A stretch of DNA of 47,467 nucleotides from a candidate division WOR-1 bacterium RIFCSPHIGHO2_01_FULL_53_15 (GCA_001772335.1 METM01000003.1:168-47634), one strand, 5' to 3'. Positions 8,385 to 16,984 are shown, counted from the first letter of the stretch. Numbers and translations are program-made. The notes: generated from the sequence alone by a model not told the origin.

Positions 8385-10308
8385 GTGGGAAAAATTCATC
8401 CTGCTTGTTATTTTGGCCGCGCTGGCCGCCTTGGCCGGCCTGGCGCTCCAGATCCTGACCCGGCTTCCCGATATCGAGGCGCTCAATTCGTATATCCCCA
8501 GCGAGAGCACCATCCTTTATTCAGCCGACGGCAAGATCCTCGCGCGTTTCCACCAGGAGGAGAACCGCCAGGTCGTCCCGCTCTCAAAGATCTCGCCTTA
8601 TTTCCAGAGCGCGGTCATCGCGACCGAGGATCCGCGTTTTTTTGAGCATCACGGCCTTGATTTTGGCGGCATCATCCGCGCCACGATCAAGAATTTGGCC
8701 TACGGCCGCATTGTCGAAGGCGGCAGTACCATTACCCAGCAGTTGGCCCGCAACCTTTTCTTGACCAGAAAGAAAACGATCGGCCGCAAGCTCGCCGAAG
8801 CGCTCATCGCCATGCAGATCGAGCGCCGCTATGCCAAGGAGGAGATCCTCGAACTATATCTCAATCAGGTCTATCTCGGCCATAATGCTTACGGCATCGA
8901 GTCGGCCGCTAACCTCTATTTTGGCAAGACGGCGGCGGAGCTCGACGCGGCCGAGTCGGCCATGATCGCGGGGCTGATCCGCGGTCCGGAGCTCTATTCA
9001 CCGTACCGGAATTTCAAGGGCTCCAAACTCCGGCAGATCTTTGTCCTCAATAAAATGCTGGATAAAGGCCTCCTGCCAGAGTCGGCGGCCAAACAGGCGG
9101 CGATCGAGAGCATGGATTATTCACCGAAGAACCTGAAAAGTTTGGGCGAGACCGCTCCCTACTTTATCAGCTCGGTCCTCCAGACGCTGACCGACAAATA
9201 CGGCGAGGAGCTGGTCTATCACGGCGGGCTGAAAGTTTACACGACGCTCGACACCGGCCTGCAGGCCGCGGCGGAGAGTGTCGTGACAAGGTTTGTTTCG
9301 GAGGAAGGTAAGAAATATAATTTTTCGCAGGCGGCCCTTGTCTCGATCGATCCGCGCACCGGCTATATCAAGGCGCTGGTCGGCGGCGCCAATTTTCTCG
9401 AGAGCAAATATAATCGCGTCACCCAGGCCAAGCGCCAGCCGGGCTCGTCTTTTAAGCCGTTCATATACACGGCTGCCGTCGAGCAGGGGATCTTCCCCGG
9501 CGCCGTCCTCCAGGATGAGCCGACCACTTTCCAGGTCTGGCCGAGCCAGTGGAATCCGGACGGGACGTGGTCGCCCAAGAATTTTAACGGCCAATTCAAC
9601 GGTCCGGTAACGATGCGCTACGCGCTTGAGAAATCGCTCAATATTCCATCGATAAAACTGTTAGAGCGCGTCGGCGTCCAGAATGCGGTCGATGTCGCCC
9701 GGCGCATGGGGATAGAGAGCAAATTAGAGCCCGCCCTCTCGCTCGCCCTGGGCGCGTCCGAAGTTTCGATCCTAGAAATGACCTCGGCCTTTGGCGTCTT
9801 TGCCAACGGCGGTATCAGAGTCCTGCCGACTCCCATTACCAAGATCGAGAGCCGCGACGGCGTTATTTTATACAACCATCCGATCCTGGAGAGGCGCGTT
9901 CTCGACGAGAATGTCGCCGCGATCGTGATCGATATGATGAAGGGAGTCCTCACGCGCGGCACGGGTGTGCGCGGCCAGATCGGCCGGCCGGCGGCGGCCA
10001 AGACCGGCACCTCGCAGGAATTCAAGGACGCCTGGTTCATCGGTTTTGTTCCCCAGCTTGTGACGGGTGTGTGGGTCGGCAACGATGACAACCGCCCGAT
10101 GAACGGAGTGGCCGAGGTCGGCACCTGCCCGCGCATCTGGAAGGCCTACAACCAGATCGTCCTGGCCAACCAGCCGGCGCTCGATTTCCCCAAGCCGGAA
10201 GGACTGAAGCCGGAAGATTATGTTTTGATACCACCAAGGACTGCGGAACTTGAATCAGAAGTCGTGACTGCGGAAGCCGAGGGAGAGCCGGAAAATGAGC
10301 CAAATTAA
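8365..10308 (+). CDS. Class A penicillin-binding protein (PBP1A-type)
   Basis: Bifunctional peptidoglycan synthase: GT51 glycosyltransferase then transpeptidase; 647 residues. A cytoplasmic basic start (MKKKKSKWEK) precedes one membrane anchor at about 11-30. GT51 motifs include ATEDPRFFEHHG with the catalytic Glu, GGSTITQQLARNLFL, and the ELYLNQVYLG stretch. Penicillin-binding motifs are Ser361-x-x-Lys364 (SSFK), SLN, and KTGT at 546-549. The C-terminus is a short acidic tail. The gene overlaps the following phosphohexomutase by 14 bp. The mRNA appears leaderless. Confidence 0.95.
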   Translation: MKKKKSKWEKFILLVILAALAALAGLALQILTRLPDIEALNSYIPSESTILYSADGKILARFHQEENRQVVPLSKISPYFQSAVIATEDPRFFEHHGLDFGGIIRATIKNLAYGRIVEGGSTITQQLARNLFLTRKKTIGRKLAEALIAMQIERRYAKEEILELYLNQVYLGHNAYGIESAANLYFGKTAAELDAAESAMIAGLIRGPELYSPYRNFKGSKLRQIFVLNKMLDKGLLPESAAKQAAIESMDYSPKNLKSLGETAPYFISSVLQTLTDKYGEELVYHGGLKVYTTLDTGLQAAAESVVTRFVSEEGKKYNFSQAALVSIDPRTGYIKALVGGANFLESKYNRVTQAKRQPGSSFKPFIYTAAVEQGIFPGAVLQDEPTTFQVWPSQWNPDGTWSPKNFNGQFNGPVTMRYALEKSLNIPSIKLLERVGVQNAVDVARRMGIESKLEPALSLALGASEVSILEMTSAFGVFANGGIRVLPTPITKIESRDGVILYNHPILERRVLDENVAAIVIDMMKGVLTRGTGVRGQIGRPAAAKTGTSQEFKDAWFIGFVPQLVTGVWVGNDDNRPMNGVAEVGTCPRIWKAYNQIVLANQPALDFPKPEGLKPEDYVLIPPRTAELESEVVTAEAEGEPENEPN

Positions 10309-11707
10309 GTTCGGCACTGACGGCTGGCGCGCGAAGATCGCCGATGAGTTTACTTTCGACAATGTCCGCTTCGTTACCCAGGCGCTCATTGAACATCTCA
10401 ATGAAACCGGATTAGCGGCCAAAGGGGTCGCGGTCGGTTACGATAACCGTTTCCAATCAGAAGATTTTGCAAGAACTTCTGCCGAGGTCTGCGCTGGTGC
10501 CGGTATTAATACCTTATTAACTTCTCACTCGGTTCCCTCGCCCGTTCTTTCATTTGCTGTGAAGGATAGAGGATTAGGCGCGGGTATTATGATCACTGCC
10601 TCGCACAACCCGCCGGAGTGGAACGGTTTTAAGATCAAGGAGGAATTTGGGGGGTCAGCTTTTCCGAAAACGACCAAGGCCGTTGAGCAACACTTGAATA
10701 AACTTCAAACTTCAAACCTCAAACTTCAAAACAAATCCGAATCAGAAGTCACAATTTTCGACCCCGACCCGGAATATCTGGCAAAGATCAGATCCCTGGT
10801 TAATCTTGACGCTATTAGATCGGCAAATTTAAGGATCGTAATCGACCCAATGCATGGCAGCGGCGCCGGCTATTTTGCCAAATTGGGGCTTGATGTCACG
10901 GAAATAAGAGGCAACCGCGATCCGCTTTTTGGCGGCGTCAACCCCGAGCCCCTCCCCGTCAATCTGGAAGAATCGATTTCGTTCATTAAGGAATTCGCGC
11001 TCAAATATTCAAAGGAACTGACCGCCTGCATTATTCTCGACGGCGACGCCGACCGTATCGCGGCGATCGACGCTTCCGGACGCTTCATCAACACGCACAA
11101 TGTCTTTTCCCTCCTTCTGCGCCACCTCAAAGTTAACCGGAAGCTTTCGGGTGATGTCGTCAAAACATTCAATCTCACGAACCTGATCGACAAGCAGTGC
11201 GCAAAATACGGCCAAAAGCTTGATGTCATGCCGATCGGCTTCAAGCATATCGCCAAAAAGATGATCGAGGGCGACGTCCTCCTCGGCGGCGAAGAATCGG
11301 GCGGCATGGGGATCAAGGGCTTTATCCCCGAGCGCGACGGTATCCTGGCTGGCCTCAACCTACTAGAAATGATGGCTTATGAAAAAAAGATGCTGGGGCA
11401 ACTGCTTGAGGAGATCATGACTGAACTTGGCCATTTCTATTATGACCGGATGGACTTGCATACTGATAAGGGGCCGGAAACGGTCAAAAAATTAACGCTG
11501 ACGCCGCCAAATGAATTCGCCGGCATGAAAGTTGCCAGAGTTGAAACGCTGGACGGCCTCAAGCTCAACTTCGAGGACGAAAGCTGGATACTCTTTCGCG
11601 CCTCCGGCACCGAGCCGCTGCTGCGGGTTTATGTCGAAGGCCGCACGCCGGAAGAGGTCAAGCTGATCCTCGGGGCCGGCGAGAATTTCGTTAACGCGAG
11701 CCGGTGA
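10295..11707 (+). CDS. Phosphoglucomutase/phosphomannomutase family protein
   Basis: Alpha-D-phosphohexomutase, 470 residues, different from the Pgm at the window start. Catalytic Ser lies in TASHNPPEWNG, the metal-binding loop is DGDADR, the sugar loop is GGEESGGMGIKG and the phosphate loop RASGTEP. The exact sugar (glucose, mannose or glucosamine phosphate) cannot be fixed from the sequence. Its overlap with pbp1A by 14 bp hints at a role in cell-wall sugar supply, as GlmM has, but GlmM proteins are usually shorter (about 445) and this one begins MSQIKFGTDGWR, as in PgcA-like enzymes. A heptad array (10700-10727) is embedded in frame. The 3' end overlaps the convergent gene by 17 bp. Confidence 0.88.
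   Translation: MSQIKFGTDGWRAKIADEFTFDNVRFVTQALIEHLNETGLAAKGVAVGYDNRFQSEDFARTSAEVCAGAGINTLLTSHSVPSPVLSFAVKDRGLGAGIMITASHNPPEWNGFKIKEEFGGSAFPKTTKAVEQHLNKLQTSNLKLQNKSESEVTIFDPDPEYLAKIRSLVNLDAIRSANLRIVIDPMHGSGAGYFAKLGLDVTEIRGNRDPLFGGVNPEPLPVNLEESISFIKEFALKYSKELTACIILDGDADRIAAIDASGRFINTHNVFSLLLRHLKVNRKLSGDVVKTFNLTNLIDKQCAKYGQKLDVMPIGFKHIAKKMIEGDVLLGGEESGGMGIKGFIPERDGILAGLNLLEMMAYEKKMLGQLLEEIMTELGHFYYDRMDLHTDKGPETVKKLTLTPPNEFAGMKVARVETLDGLKLNFEDESWILFRASGTEPLLRVYVEGRTPEEVKLILGAGENFVNASR
10700..10727. repeat. Heptad tandem array inside the phosphohexomutase gene (unit AAACTTC)
   Basis: Four 7-nt units, three identical (AAACTTC) and one with a single change, in phase at 10700-10727. They encode KLQTSNLKLQ in the linker after the catalytic-serine domain. 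The same unit in reverse complement (about GAAGTTT/GAACTTT) is close to the array in pheT at 40395-40422. Confidence 0.8.
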
Positions 11708-12764
11708 TCTCTTTCTCGAACTTTTCCTTCTTTTCCAGCCGCTTGATCTCCGCCTGCTCGCGGGCCGCTTCGGCCGGGCGCTTCATCTGCTGAAATAACT
11801 TGAGTAGTTTTTCGTGCGTCGCTTTGTTATCGCCGGCGATGAGCGAGGCCTTGCGGAATTGGTCGGTCGCGAGCCCCTTCTCTCCCATCCCCAGGTAAAC
11901 CTTGCCGAGGACCAGGTAAAGATCAGGGTTGCCGCCTTCAACTTTCACGGCATTCTCATATTCGGCCAGCGCCAGGTCTTTGCGGCCGGCCGCCATGTAG
12001 GCGTCGCCCAGATAGACATGGATCATCGGGTTTGTCGGCATTTGTGAGATCGCCTTTTGGTATTCGGCGATCGCCTCGTTCAACCTGCCTCTGAACCTGA
12101 AGTCATGCGCCTTGAGCAGAGGATTGACTATTTCGATCTTCGCTTTGCTCCTGATCTCGGAGTAAAAGCTCCGGAAAGCGTTCTGCTGTTTCTCCCGCAA
12201 GGCGATCTTTTCCGGTTCTTTTTCTTTAGGGAATTTGCGCATAACTTCGCGCAGGTCATCCGGCGTGACTTTCACTTCGGCCTGCAGTTTCATCTGAAGC
12301 TTTTGCACTATGATATCGCCCTTGATGAAATCGCGGAATTTGCCGACGGAGAGCCCGATCTTTTTGAGCGCATTCTCCAGTTCCCGTTTGGAAGGGATAT
12401 TCTGCTGTTTCATGATGCTGTCGAGCGCCGCGTCGATCTCGCCGCCGGAGACCTTGACTTTCTTTTCGGCCGCCTGCTGGAGAAGCGTAAAATCGACCGC
12501 CTGCCCGAGGGCCAAATTGTCGATCATTGCCATGTCGGAGGGCGTGGCGTTCTGCCCAAAATTTTGGGCGATCCTGTTGATCAGCTCCTGGTAGCGCATC
12601 GGGTCGACAGCGCGGCCGTTGACCTTGGCCAGTACGTTCGACGGCTGGCCGCCGCCTCCGCCCGGCAGGCCGCTGAAGCTCAAGCCGTAGAACATCGAAG
12701 CGGCAAAGAGCACCGCCACCACAATCATGATCGTCTTCATTTTTTTTCTTAACCAGCTTAACAT
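11691..12764 (-). CDS. SurA_N-like periplasmic protein with TPR repeats, lacking the PPIase domain
   Basis: 357 residues. The N-terminus MLSWLRKKMKTIMIVVAVL is a PpiD-like membrane anchor (about 10-30), followed by a glycine-rich linker and a SurA_N/PpiD-like chaperone region (about 45-185: KVNGRAVDPMRYQEL, VDFTLLQQAAEKKVKV, KLQAEVKVTPDDLREVM). In PpiD and SurA a parvulin domain follows; here there is none. Instead about three TPR repeats run from 215 to 330 (LNEAIAEYQKAI, DLALAEYENAV, GLATDQFRKAS) and the end is a charged helix. Probably a holdase or assembly factor for envelope proteins; the partner is unknown. An AAAGGAG ribosome-binding site supports the start. Confidence 0.75.
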   Translation of the reverse strand: MLSWLRKKMKTIMIVVAVLFAASMFYGLSFSGLPGGGGGQPSNVLAKVNGRAVDPMRYQELINRIAQNFGQNATPSDMAMIDNLALGQAVDFTLLQQAAEKKVKVSGGEIDAALDSIMKQQNIPSKRELENALKKIGLSVGKFRDFIKGDIIVQKLQMKLQAEVKVTPDDLREVMRKFPKEKEPEKIALREKQQNAFRSFYSEIRSKAKIEIVNPLLKAHDFRFRGRLNEAIAEYQKAISQMPTNPMIHVYLGDAYMAAGRKDLALAEYENAVKVEGGNPDLYLVLGKVYLGMGEKGLATDQFRKASLIAGDNKATHEKLLKLFQQMKRPAEAAREQAEIKRLEKKEKFEKEITGSR

Positions 12765-12777
12765 TTTTACAACTCCT

Positions 12778-12850
12778 TTACCCCATACCCCTTCCCCATA
12801 CCCCTTACCTCATACCCAGGCATGGGGTATGAAGGTATGAGGTGTGGGGG
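12778..12850. repeat. Heptad array TTACCCC/ATACCCC with inverted half, between ftsX and the SurA_N gene
   Basis: From 12778 to 12818 heptads alternate between TTACCCC and ATACCCC types (one unit is 6 nt). From about 12821 to 12848 the complementary orientation appears (ATGGGGT, ATGAGGT types). ACCTCATACC (807-816) can pair with GGTATGAGGT (834-843), so the spacer can fold into a hairpin. Its left edge adjoins the AAAGGAG site of the SurA_N-TPR gene. The same heptad family recurs at 31784-31818 and inside ligA at 44956-44990. Confidence 0.85.
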
Positions 12851-12853
12851 ATT

Positions 12854-13741
12854 TTACCCTTCATTTTTCAACGCTCTCGACACCGAAATATACCCGCCGA
12901 TGAGGCCCAAGCCCATGCCGCCGATCAGAAGCGAGGCATAGATCACTGTCAGCGCGAATTGATCGTTAAAGACCGGCAGGAACGGCAGAGCCGCTCCGAG
13001 GCGCGCGGCGACCGATTCATATGAGAACTTGAGGATCAAGAAAGATGCTCCTCCGCCGATCAGGCCGAGGATCAGCCCCTCGATGATGAACGGCCACTTG
13101 ACGAAAGTATTTGTGGCGCCGACCAACTTCATTATATAGATATCCGTTTCGCGGGCGATGACCGTAAGGCGTATCGTGTTGACAACGATGAGAAGCGTCG
13201 CGAAAGATAAAAGCGCGATGAGCGAGATGCCGCCGACCCGCACCGCGCTGACGAGCGATTTCATCCGATCGATCAGCTTGCCGCTGTAGCGGACCTCATC
13301 GATCACGCCGAGATCGGAGATGGCTTTGGCCGCCACCGGCAGGAGCTCCGGCGTGCGCACCCGCACGGCGAACGTGTGCGGCAGCGGGTTGTCGTGGAGC
13401 GCGCCGCCCAGATCGACCTTGCCGCCGAAATCTTCCTTGAACTTTTTCCAGGCCTCGGCCTTTGACGTGAATTCAACGTGCTCGACACCGGGGAGTTTTG
13501 CGATCTTGATCTGGATGGCGCCGGCGTCCTCGAGCGAAAGATTTTGCGAAGTATAGGCGACGAGGTCAAGCCGCGACGAAACGGTGCCGACGATATTCGA
13601 GAGGTTCATGATCAAAAGAAGAAAGGCGCCGAAGATCGAGAGCGAGACCGCGATCGTGACGACCGCCACCGAGCTCATGAGCGTGCCGCGCCGCAGTGAG
13701 CGGAACGCCTCGATGGTGAAGAACTCTAAACTGCTAAACAC
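12854..13741 (-). CDS. ftsX: Cell-division protein FtsX
   Basis: Membrane subunit of the FtsEX complex, which activates peptidoglycan hydrolases at the septum; 295 residues. One membrane segment at about 20-45 (VAVVTIAVSLSIFGAFLLL) is followed by an extracytoplasmic domain (about 55-165) and three further segments near 170-195, 220-245 and 265-285. The conserved EVRYSGKLIDRMK stretch and the loop IYIMKLVGAT before membrane segment 3 are typical. It overlaps the ftsE stop by 8 bp, giving translational coupling. Confidence 0.94.
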   Translation of the reverse strand: MFSSLEFFTIEAFRSLRRGTLMSSVAVVTIAVSLSIFGAFLLLIMNLSNIVGTVSSRLDLVAYTSQNLSLEDAGAIQIKIAKLPGVEHVEFTSKAEAWKKFKEDFGGKVDLGGALHDNPLPHTFAVRVRTPELLPVAAKAISDLGVIDEVRYSGKLIDRMKSLVSAVRVGGISLIALLSFATLLIVVNTIRLTVIARETDIYIMKLVGATNTFVKWPFIIEGLILGLIGGGASFLILKFSYESVAARLGAALPFLPVFNDQFALTVIYASLLIGGMGLGLIGGYISVSRALKNEG

Positions 13742-14414
13742 TGTACATCCCCAACTGCTGGTCGCGCACCAGCCGCCCCTCCTCCAACTCCACCACCCGC
13801 CGCTTCATTTCATCAACGATGCTCTTGTTATGGGTGGCGACAACGACTGTCGTGTTCCGTTTGTTGATCTTGTCGAGGAGCTGAAGGATGTCCCACGATG
13901 TCGTCGGGTCCAGGTTGCCGGTCGGCTCATCGGCCAAAAGTATCGGCGGATTGTTGACGATCGCCCGGGCGATACAGGCCCTCTGCTTTTCGCCGCCCGA
14001 GAGCTCGTCCGGGAAAGAATTGGCCCGGCGCAGCATGCCGACGAGCTCAAGCGCCTGCATCGCCTTGCGCCGGATGGTTGAGCGCGGCGCCCCGGTCACC
14101 CGCAGGGCGAAGGCCACGTTCTCGTAGATCGTCCTTTTAGGGAGGAGCTTGAAGTCCTGGAAGACGACGCCGATATTGCGGCGCAGATAAGGCACCTGGT
14201 CGGGGGCCAGCTCGGCGACATTAACGCGGTCAACGACGACTTTGCCGGCGGTCGGCTTTTCTTCGCGATAGAGGAGCTTCATGAGCGTCGTTTTGCCGGC
14301 GCCGGACGAGCCGACGAGGAATACGAACTCTTCCTTGCCGATCGTCAGATTGATGTCATGCAGGGCGTCGATGCCGCTTGGGAAAACCTTGGTCACGCCC
14401 TTGAGTTCGATCAT
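13734..14414 (-). CDS. ftsE: Cell-division ATP-binding protein FtsE
   Basis: ABC ATPase partner of FtsX; 226 residues from the chosen start. Walker A is GSSGAGKTT, the ABC signature LSGGEKQR, and Walker B ILLADEPTGNLD followed by the switch histidine in VVATHN. ATG 14414 gives the normal FtsE N-terminus (MIELKGVTKVF) and has a GGAAGG site 8 bases upstream; an in-frame earlier start would begin inside a 28-bp palindrome. The gene follows glyA after 61 bp. Confidence 0.95.
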   Translation of the reverse strand: MIELKGVTKVFPSGIDALHDINLTIGKEEFVFLVGSSGAGKTTLMKLLYREEKPTAGKVVVDRVNVAELAPDQVPYLRRNIGVVFQDFKLLPKRTIYENVAFALRVTGAPRSTIRRKAMQALELVGMLRRANSFPDELSGGEKQRACIARAIVNNPPILLADEPTGNLDPTTSWDILQLLDKINKRNTTVVVATHNKSIVDEMKRRVVELEEGRLVRDQQLGMYSV

Positions 14415-14432
14415 TTTATCTGCCTTCCACAA

Positions 14433-14460
14433 TATTCCCCACACTTAAGTGTGGGGAATA
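14433..14460. repeat. 28-bp perfect palindrome between glyA and ftsE
   Basis: Positions 14433-14460 read identically on both strands; the centre is at 14446/14447 and the arms start TATTCCCCACACTT. It lies 15 bases after the glyA stop and immediately before the ftsE ribosome-binding site. With no loop and no T tract it is not a standard terminator. The CCCCACA content recalls the CCCC-rich heptads elsewhere in the window. Confidence 0.85.
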
Positions 14461-14475
14461 AAAGACTAATACTTT

Positions 14476-15723
14476 CTATCCATAGAGAGGGAATTGTTTG
14501 CAAAGCTCGGCGATCCTGCCCGCCGCTTCTTTTTTCGCTTTTTCGTCACCGACGTTCTTCAGGACCTTGCCGATCAGGTCGGCGATCAGTTTCATTTCCG
14601 GCTCTTTCATGCCGCGCGTCGTCAGCGCCGGCGTGCCGAGCCTGATGCCGGAGGTGACCATCGGCTTTTCCTGATCGAACGGGATCGTGTTTTTGTTGAC
14701 GGTGATGCCGACCTCGTCGAGGACCGTTTCCGCGACTTTGCCGGTCACTTTGTACGGCCGCAGATCGACGAGCACCAGGTGGTTGTCGGTGCCGCCCGAA
14801 ACAAGCCGCAGGCCGTTCTTGATCAGCCCTTCGGCCAGAGCTTTGGCGTTCTTGACGATCTGCGCCTGGTAATTCTTAAATTCCGGCGTCATCGCTTCTT
14901 TGAAGCAGATCGCCTTGGCCGCGATGATATGCTCGAGCGGCCCCCCCTGCGTTCCCGGGAAAACGGCCTTGTCGACCTGTTTGGCGAACGGTTCTTTACA
15001 TAGAATAAAGCCCGAGCGAGGGCCGCGCAGGGTCTTGTGCGTCGTTGAAGTCACGACTTCTGCAACCGGAACAGGCGAAGGATGGAGGCCGGTCGCCACC
15101 AGGCCGGCGATATGGGCGATATCGACCATCAGCACGGCCCCCACTTCGTCGCAGATCTCCCTGAATTTGTTGAAATCGATCGTCCGCGGATATGCGGTCG
15201 CGCCCGTGACGATCATTTTTGGGTTGTGTTCCAAAGCCAGCGTTCTTAACTGGTCAAAATCGATTGTTTCGTCGCTCTGGCGCACGCCGTAAGAGATAAA
15301 GTTGAAGTACATGCCGGAGATATTGACCGGACTGCCGTGCGTCAGGTGGCCGCCGTGGGAAAGGTTGAGCCCCATGACCTTATCGCCCGGCTTGATAAAA
15401 GCGACATAAGCCGCGAAATTGGCCTGGGAGCCGGAGTGCGGCTGGACGTTGGCGTGGTCGGCGCCGAAGAGCTGCTTGGCCCTCTCGATCGCCAGCGATT
15501 CGGAAATATCGACGAACTGACAGCCGCCGTAATAGCGCCGGCCGGGATAGCCCTCGGCGTATTTGTTGGTCATGACGGAGCCGCAGGCTTCCATGACCGC
15601 CCGGGAGGTGAAGTTTTCAGAGGCGATCATTTCAAGTTTATTCTGCTGGCGCTCCAGTTCTTTATCAAGGGCGGCAGCGATCTCGGGGTCGGTTTTGCGG
15701 ACATTTTCAATGTTAAAATGCAT
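14476..15723 (-). CDS. glyA: Serine hydroxymethyltransferase
   Basis: PLP enzyme converting serine and THF to glycine and 5,10-methylene-THF; 415 residues, normal length. Motifs are the EMIASENF start, [21 protein letters not shown], the DIAHIAGL metal/PLP region and the PLP lysine in [12 protein letters not shown]. It links to the C1 genes fhs and folE elsewhere in the window. A strong promoter (TTGGCA-17-TATAAT) lies upstream with a predicted leader of about 50 nt and only a weak ribosome-binding site (AAGGGTT); it is the one obvious promoter here that gives a leader. Confidence 0.96.
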   Translation of the reverse strand: MHFNIENVRKTDPEIAAALDKELERQQNKLEMIASENFTSRAVMEACGSVMTNKYAEGYPGRRYYGGCQFVDISESLAIERAKQLFGADHANVQPHSGSQANFAAYVAFIKPGDKVMGLNLSHGGHLTHGSPVNISGMYFNFISYGVRQSDETIDFDQLRTLALEHNPKMIVTGATAYPRTIDFNKFREICDEVGAVLMVDIAHIAGLVATGLHPSPVPVAEVVTSTTHKTLRGPRSGFILCKEPFAKQVDKAVFPGTQGGPLEHIIAAKAICFKEAMTPEFKNYQAQIVKNAKALAEGLIKNGLRLVSGGTDNHLVLVDLRPYKVTGKVAETVLDEVGITVNKNTIPFDQEKPMVTSGIRLGTPALTTRGMKEPEMKLIADLIGKVLKNVGDEKAKKEAAGRIAELCKQFPLYG

Positions 15724-15781
15724 TATAATGCAACCCTTTCACTAATGATTTTCGCAAGGCACATATCACGAATTTGAAACA

Positions 15782-15810
15782 ATTATAACACGCGGCACCT
15801 TCCTTGCCAA
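15782..15810 (-). promoter_or_regulatory. glyA promoter (TTGGCA-17-TATAAT)
   Basis: Minus-strand -35 TTGGCA at 15805-15810 and perfect -10 TATAAT at 15782-15787 with 17-base spacing. The -35 occupies the same bases as the -35 of the divergent promoter at 15804-15832. Confidence 0.75.
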
Positions 15811-15832
15811 GAAAATAAATTTGATGTATAAT
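15804..15832 (+). promoter_or_regulatory. Promoter of the zinc-ribbon gene (TTGCCA-17-TATAAT), leaderless
   Basis: Plus-strand -35 TTGCCA at 15804-15809 and perfect -10 TATAAT at 15827-15832, 17-base spacing. The ATG begins 8 bases after the end of the -10, so the transcript should start at or within a base or two of the start codon. Confidence 0.75.
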
Positions 15833-15839
15833 CGTAAAA

Positions 15840-16178
15840 ATGTCAGGCGACGACCACGCAAAAAAAAGCAAGGACGAAGATCTCGAACGCTACAAAGACC
15901 TCTTAGGTGAAGCTGAAGAAGAATGCGCGGCCTGCGGCGGCCGCCTCGAGCTGGAAAAAGTCAATTTGGAAGATTACCAGGGGGGGAAGCTCTATATGAT
16001 GGAGCAGGTCCCCGCCTATGTCTGCCAGGAGTGCGACGAGATCTGGGTGCCGGAGCCGATCATGGAAGAGTTCGAGAAGATGATCGAGACGGCCAAACGG
16101 GCCGGCGCTCATGAAAAGAATGAAGAGTCGAAAGAAAAATCAACAAGAAAAATTAAAAGACACAAGGAAGGGAAGTAA
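15840..16178 (+). CDS. YgiT-type zinc-ribbon protein
   Basis: 112 residues with two CxxC knuckles, Cys29/Cys32 and Cys62/Cys65, the second in YVCQECDEIWVPEPIMEEFEKM, typical of YgiT-type (MqsA N-terminal-like) zinc ribbons. In other genomes such proteins often pair with an MqsR-like or HigB toxin; none is next to it here. The C-terminal 25 residues are very basic and lysine-rich, which could bind nucleic acid. The function is unknown. The start codon abuts its promoter (leaderless); the htrA-like gene follows after 5 bases. Confidence 0.75.
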   Translation: MSGDDHAKKSKDEDLERYKDLLGEAEEECAACGGRLELEKVNLEDYQGGKLYMMEQVPAYVCQECDEIWVPEPIMEEFEKMIETAKRAGAHEKNEESKEKSTRKIKRHKEGK

Positions 16179-16183
16179 TTTTT

Positions 16184-16984
16184 ATGAGTAAAAAAATTAT
16201 TTTTGTTGTTCTTTTTTCTCTTATTTATTTGAGCGGTTTTGCCGCAGTTTCGATGGCCCAGGCGGCCGGGACGATGAACGGCCCCTTCGGGACCAGCACG
16301 ATCGCTGATATCGTTGAAAGCGAGGGGAATGCCGTCGTCAACATCGATATCGTCAAAAAAGTCACCTTGAGATCGCCCTTTGCCGACTTTGACAGGGATT
16401 TCGGTTTCTTCGGCTTTGAGGCCGATCCCCAGTTCCGAGATTTTTTCAAAGAGAGAGTCGTCCCCCAGCGCGGCGCTGGCTCCGGTTTCATCATCGACAA
16501 GAAGGGCTATGTCATGACCAATGAGCATGTTGTCCGCGGCGCGGATGAGATCAAGGTGACATTAAAGGACGGGCGCAAATTCAGCGGCAAAACGGTCAGT
16601 TCCGACCCCGATCTTGATATCGCAGTCGTCAAGCTTGATACCAAAGGGGTGCAACTCCCCACTCTGCCGCTCGGTGATTCTTCCAAGATCAGGCCCGGCG
16701 AATGGGTCATTGCCATCGGCAACCCTTACGGCTTTGCCAACACGGTGACGGCCGGCATCATCAGCGCAACCGGGCGGTCATTGGAAGACCTGGGCAAGAA
16801 GAACCTGATCCAGATCGACGCCGCCATCAACCCGGGCAATTCGGGCGGCCCCCTCCTCAACCTGGCCGGCGAAGTGATTGGCGTCAATGTGGCCATCGTG
16901 GCCGGCGCGCAGGGGATCGGCTTTGCCATCCCGATCAACGCGGCGAAGAAAAACCATAAGAGAGAGGAGATAAAATGGATATAG
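16184..16984 (+). CDS. HtrA/DegP-like serine protease lacking PDZ domains
   Basis: Secreted trypsin-like protease of the HtrA family, 266 residues. A signal peptide (about 1-28, ending SMAQA) precedes the protease domain. The triad is visible: His115 in TNEHVV, Asp145 in LDIAVVKLD and Ser220 in GNSGGPL. HtrA proteins normally continue from INAAK into one or two PDZ domains; here the protein breaks off five residues into that junction with an unrelated tail ([11 protein letters not shown]), and the tail codons contain the guaB ribosome-binding site and overlap guaB by 10 bp. The catalytic core looks intact, so a PDZ-less active protease is possible, but substrate recognition and trimer control would differ. 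It may be the product of a deletion. Confidence 0.85.
   Translation: MSKKIIFVVLFSLIYLSGFAAVSMAQAAGTMNGPFGTSTIADIVESEGNAVVNIDIVKKVTLRSPFADFDRDFGFFGFEADPQFRDFFKERVVPQRGAGSGFIIDKKGYVMTNEHVVRGADEIKVTLKDGRKFSGKTVSSDPDLDIAVVKLDTKGVQLPTLPLGDSSKIRPGEWVIAIGNPYGFANTVTAGIISATGRSLEDLGKKNLIQIDAAINPGNSGGPLLNLAGEVIGVNVAIVAGAQGIGFAIPINAAKKNHKREEIKWI

Noticed and set aside
14433-14460. Palindrome as a glyA intrinsic terminator
   Set aside because: No loop and no T run follows; kept as a palindrome of unknown role.
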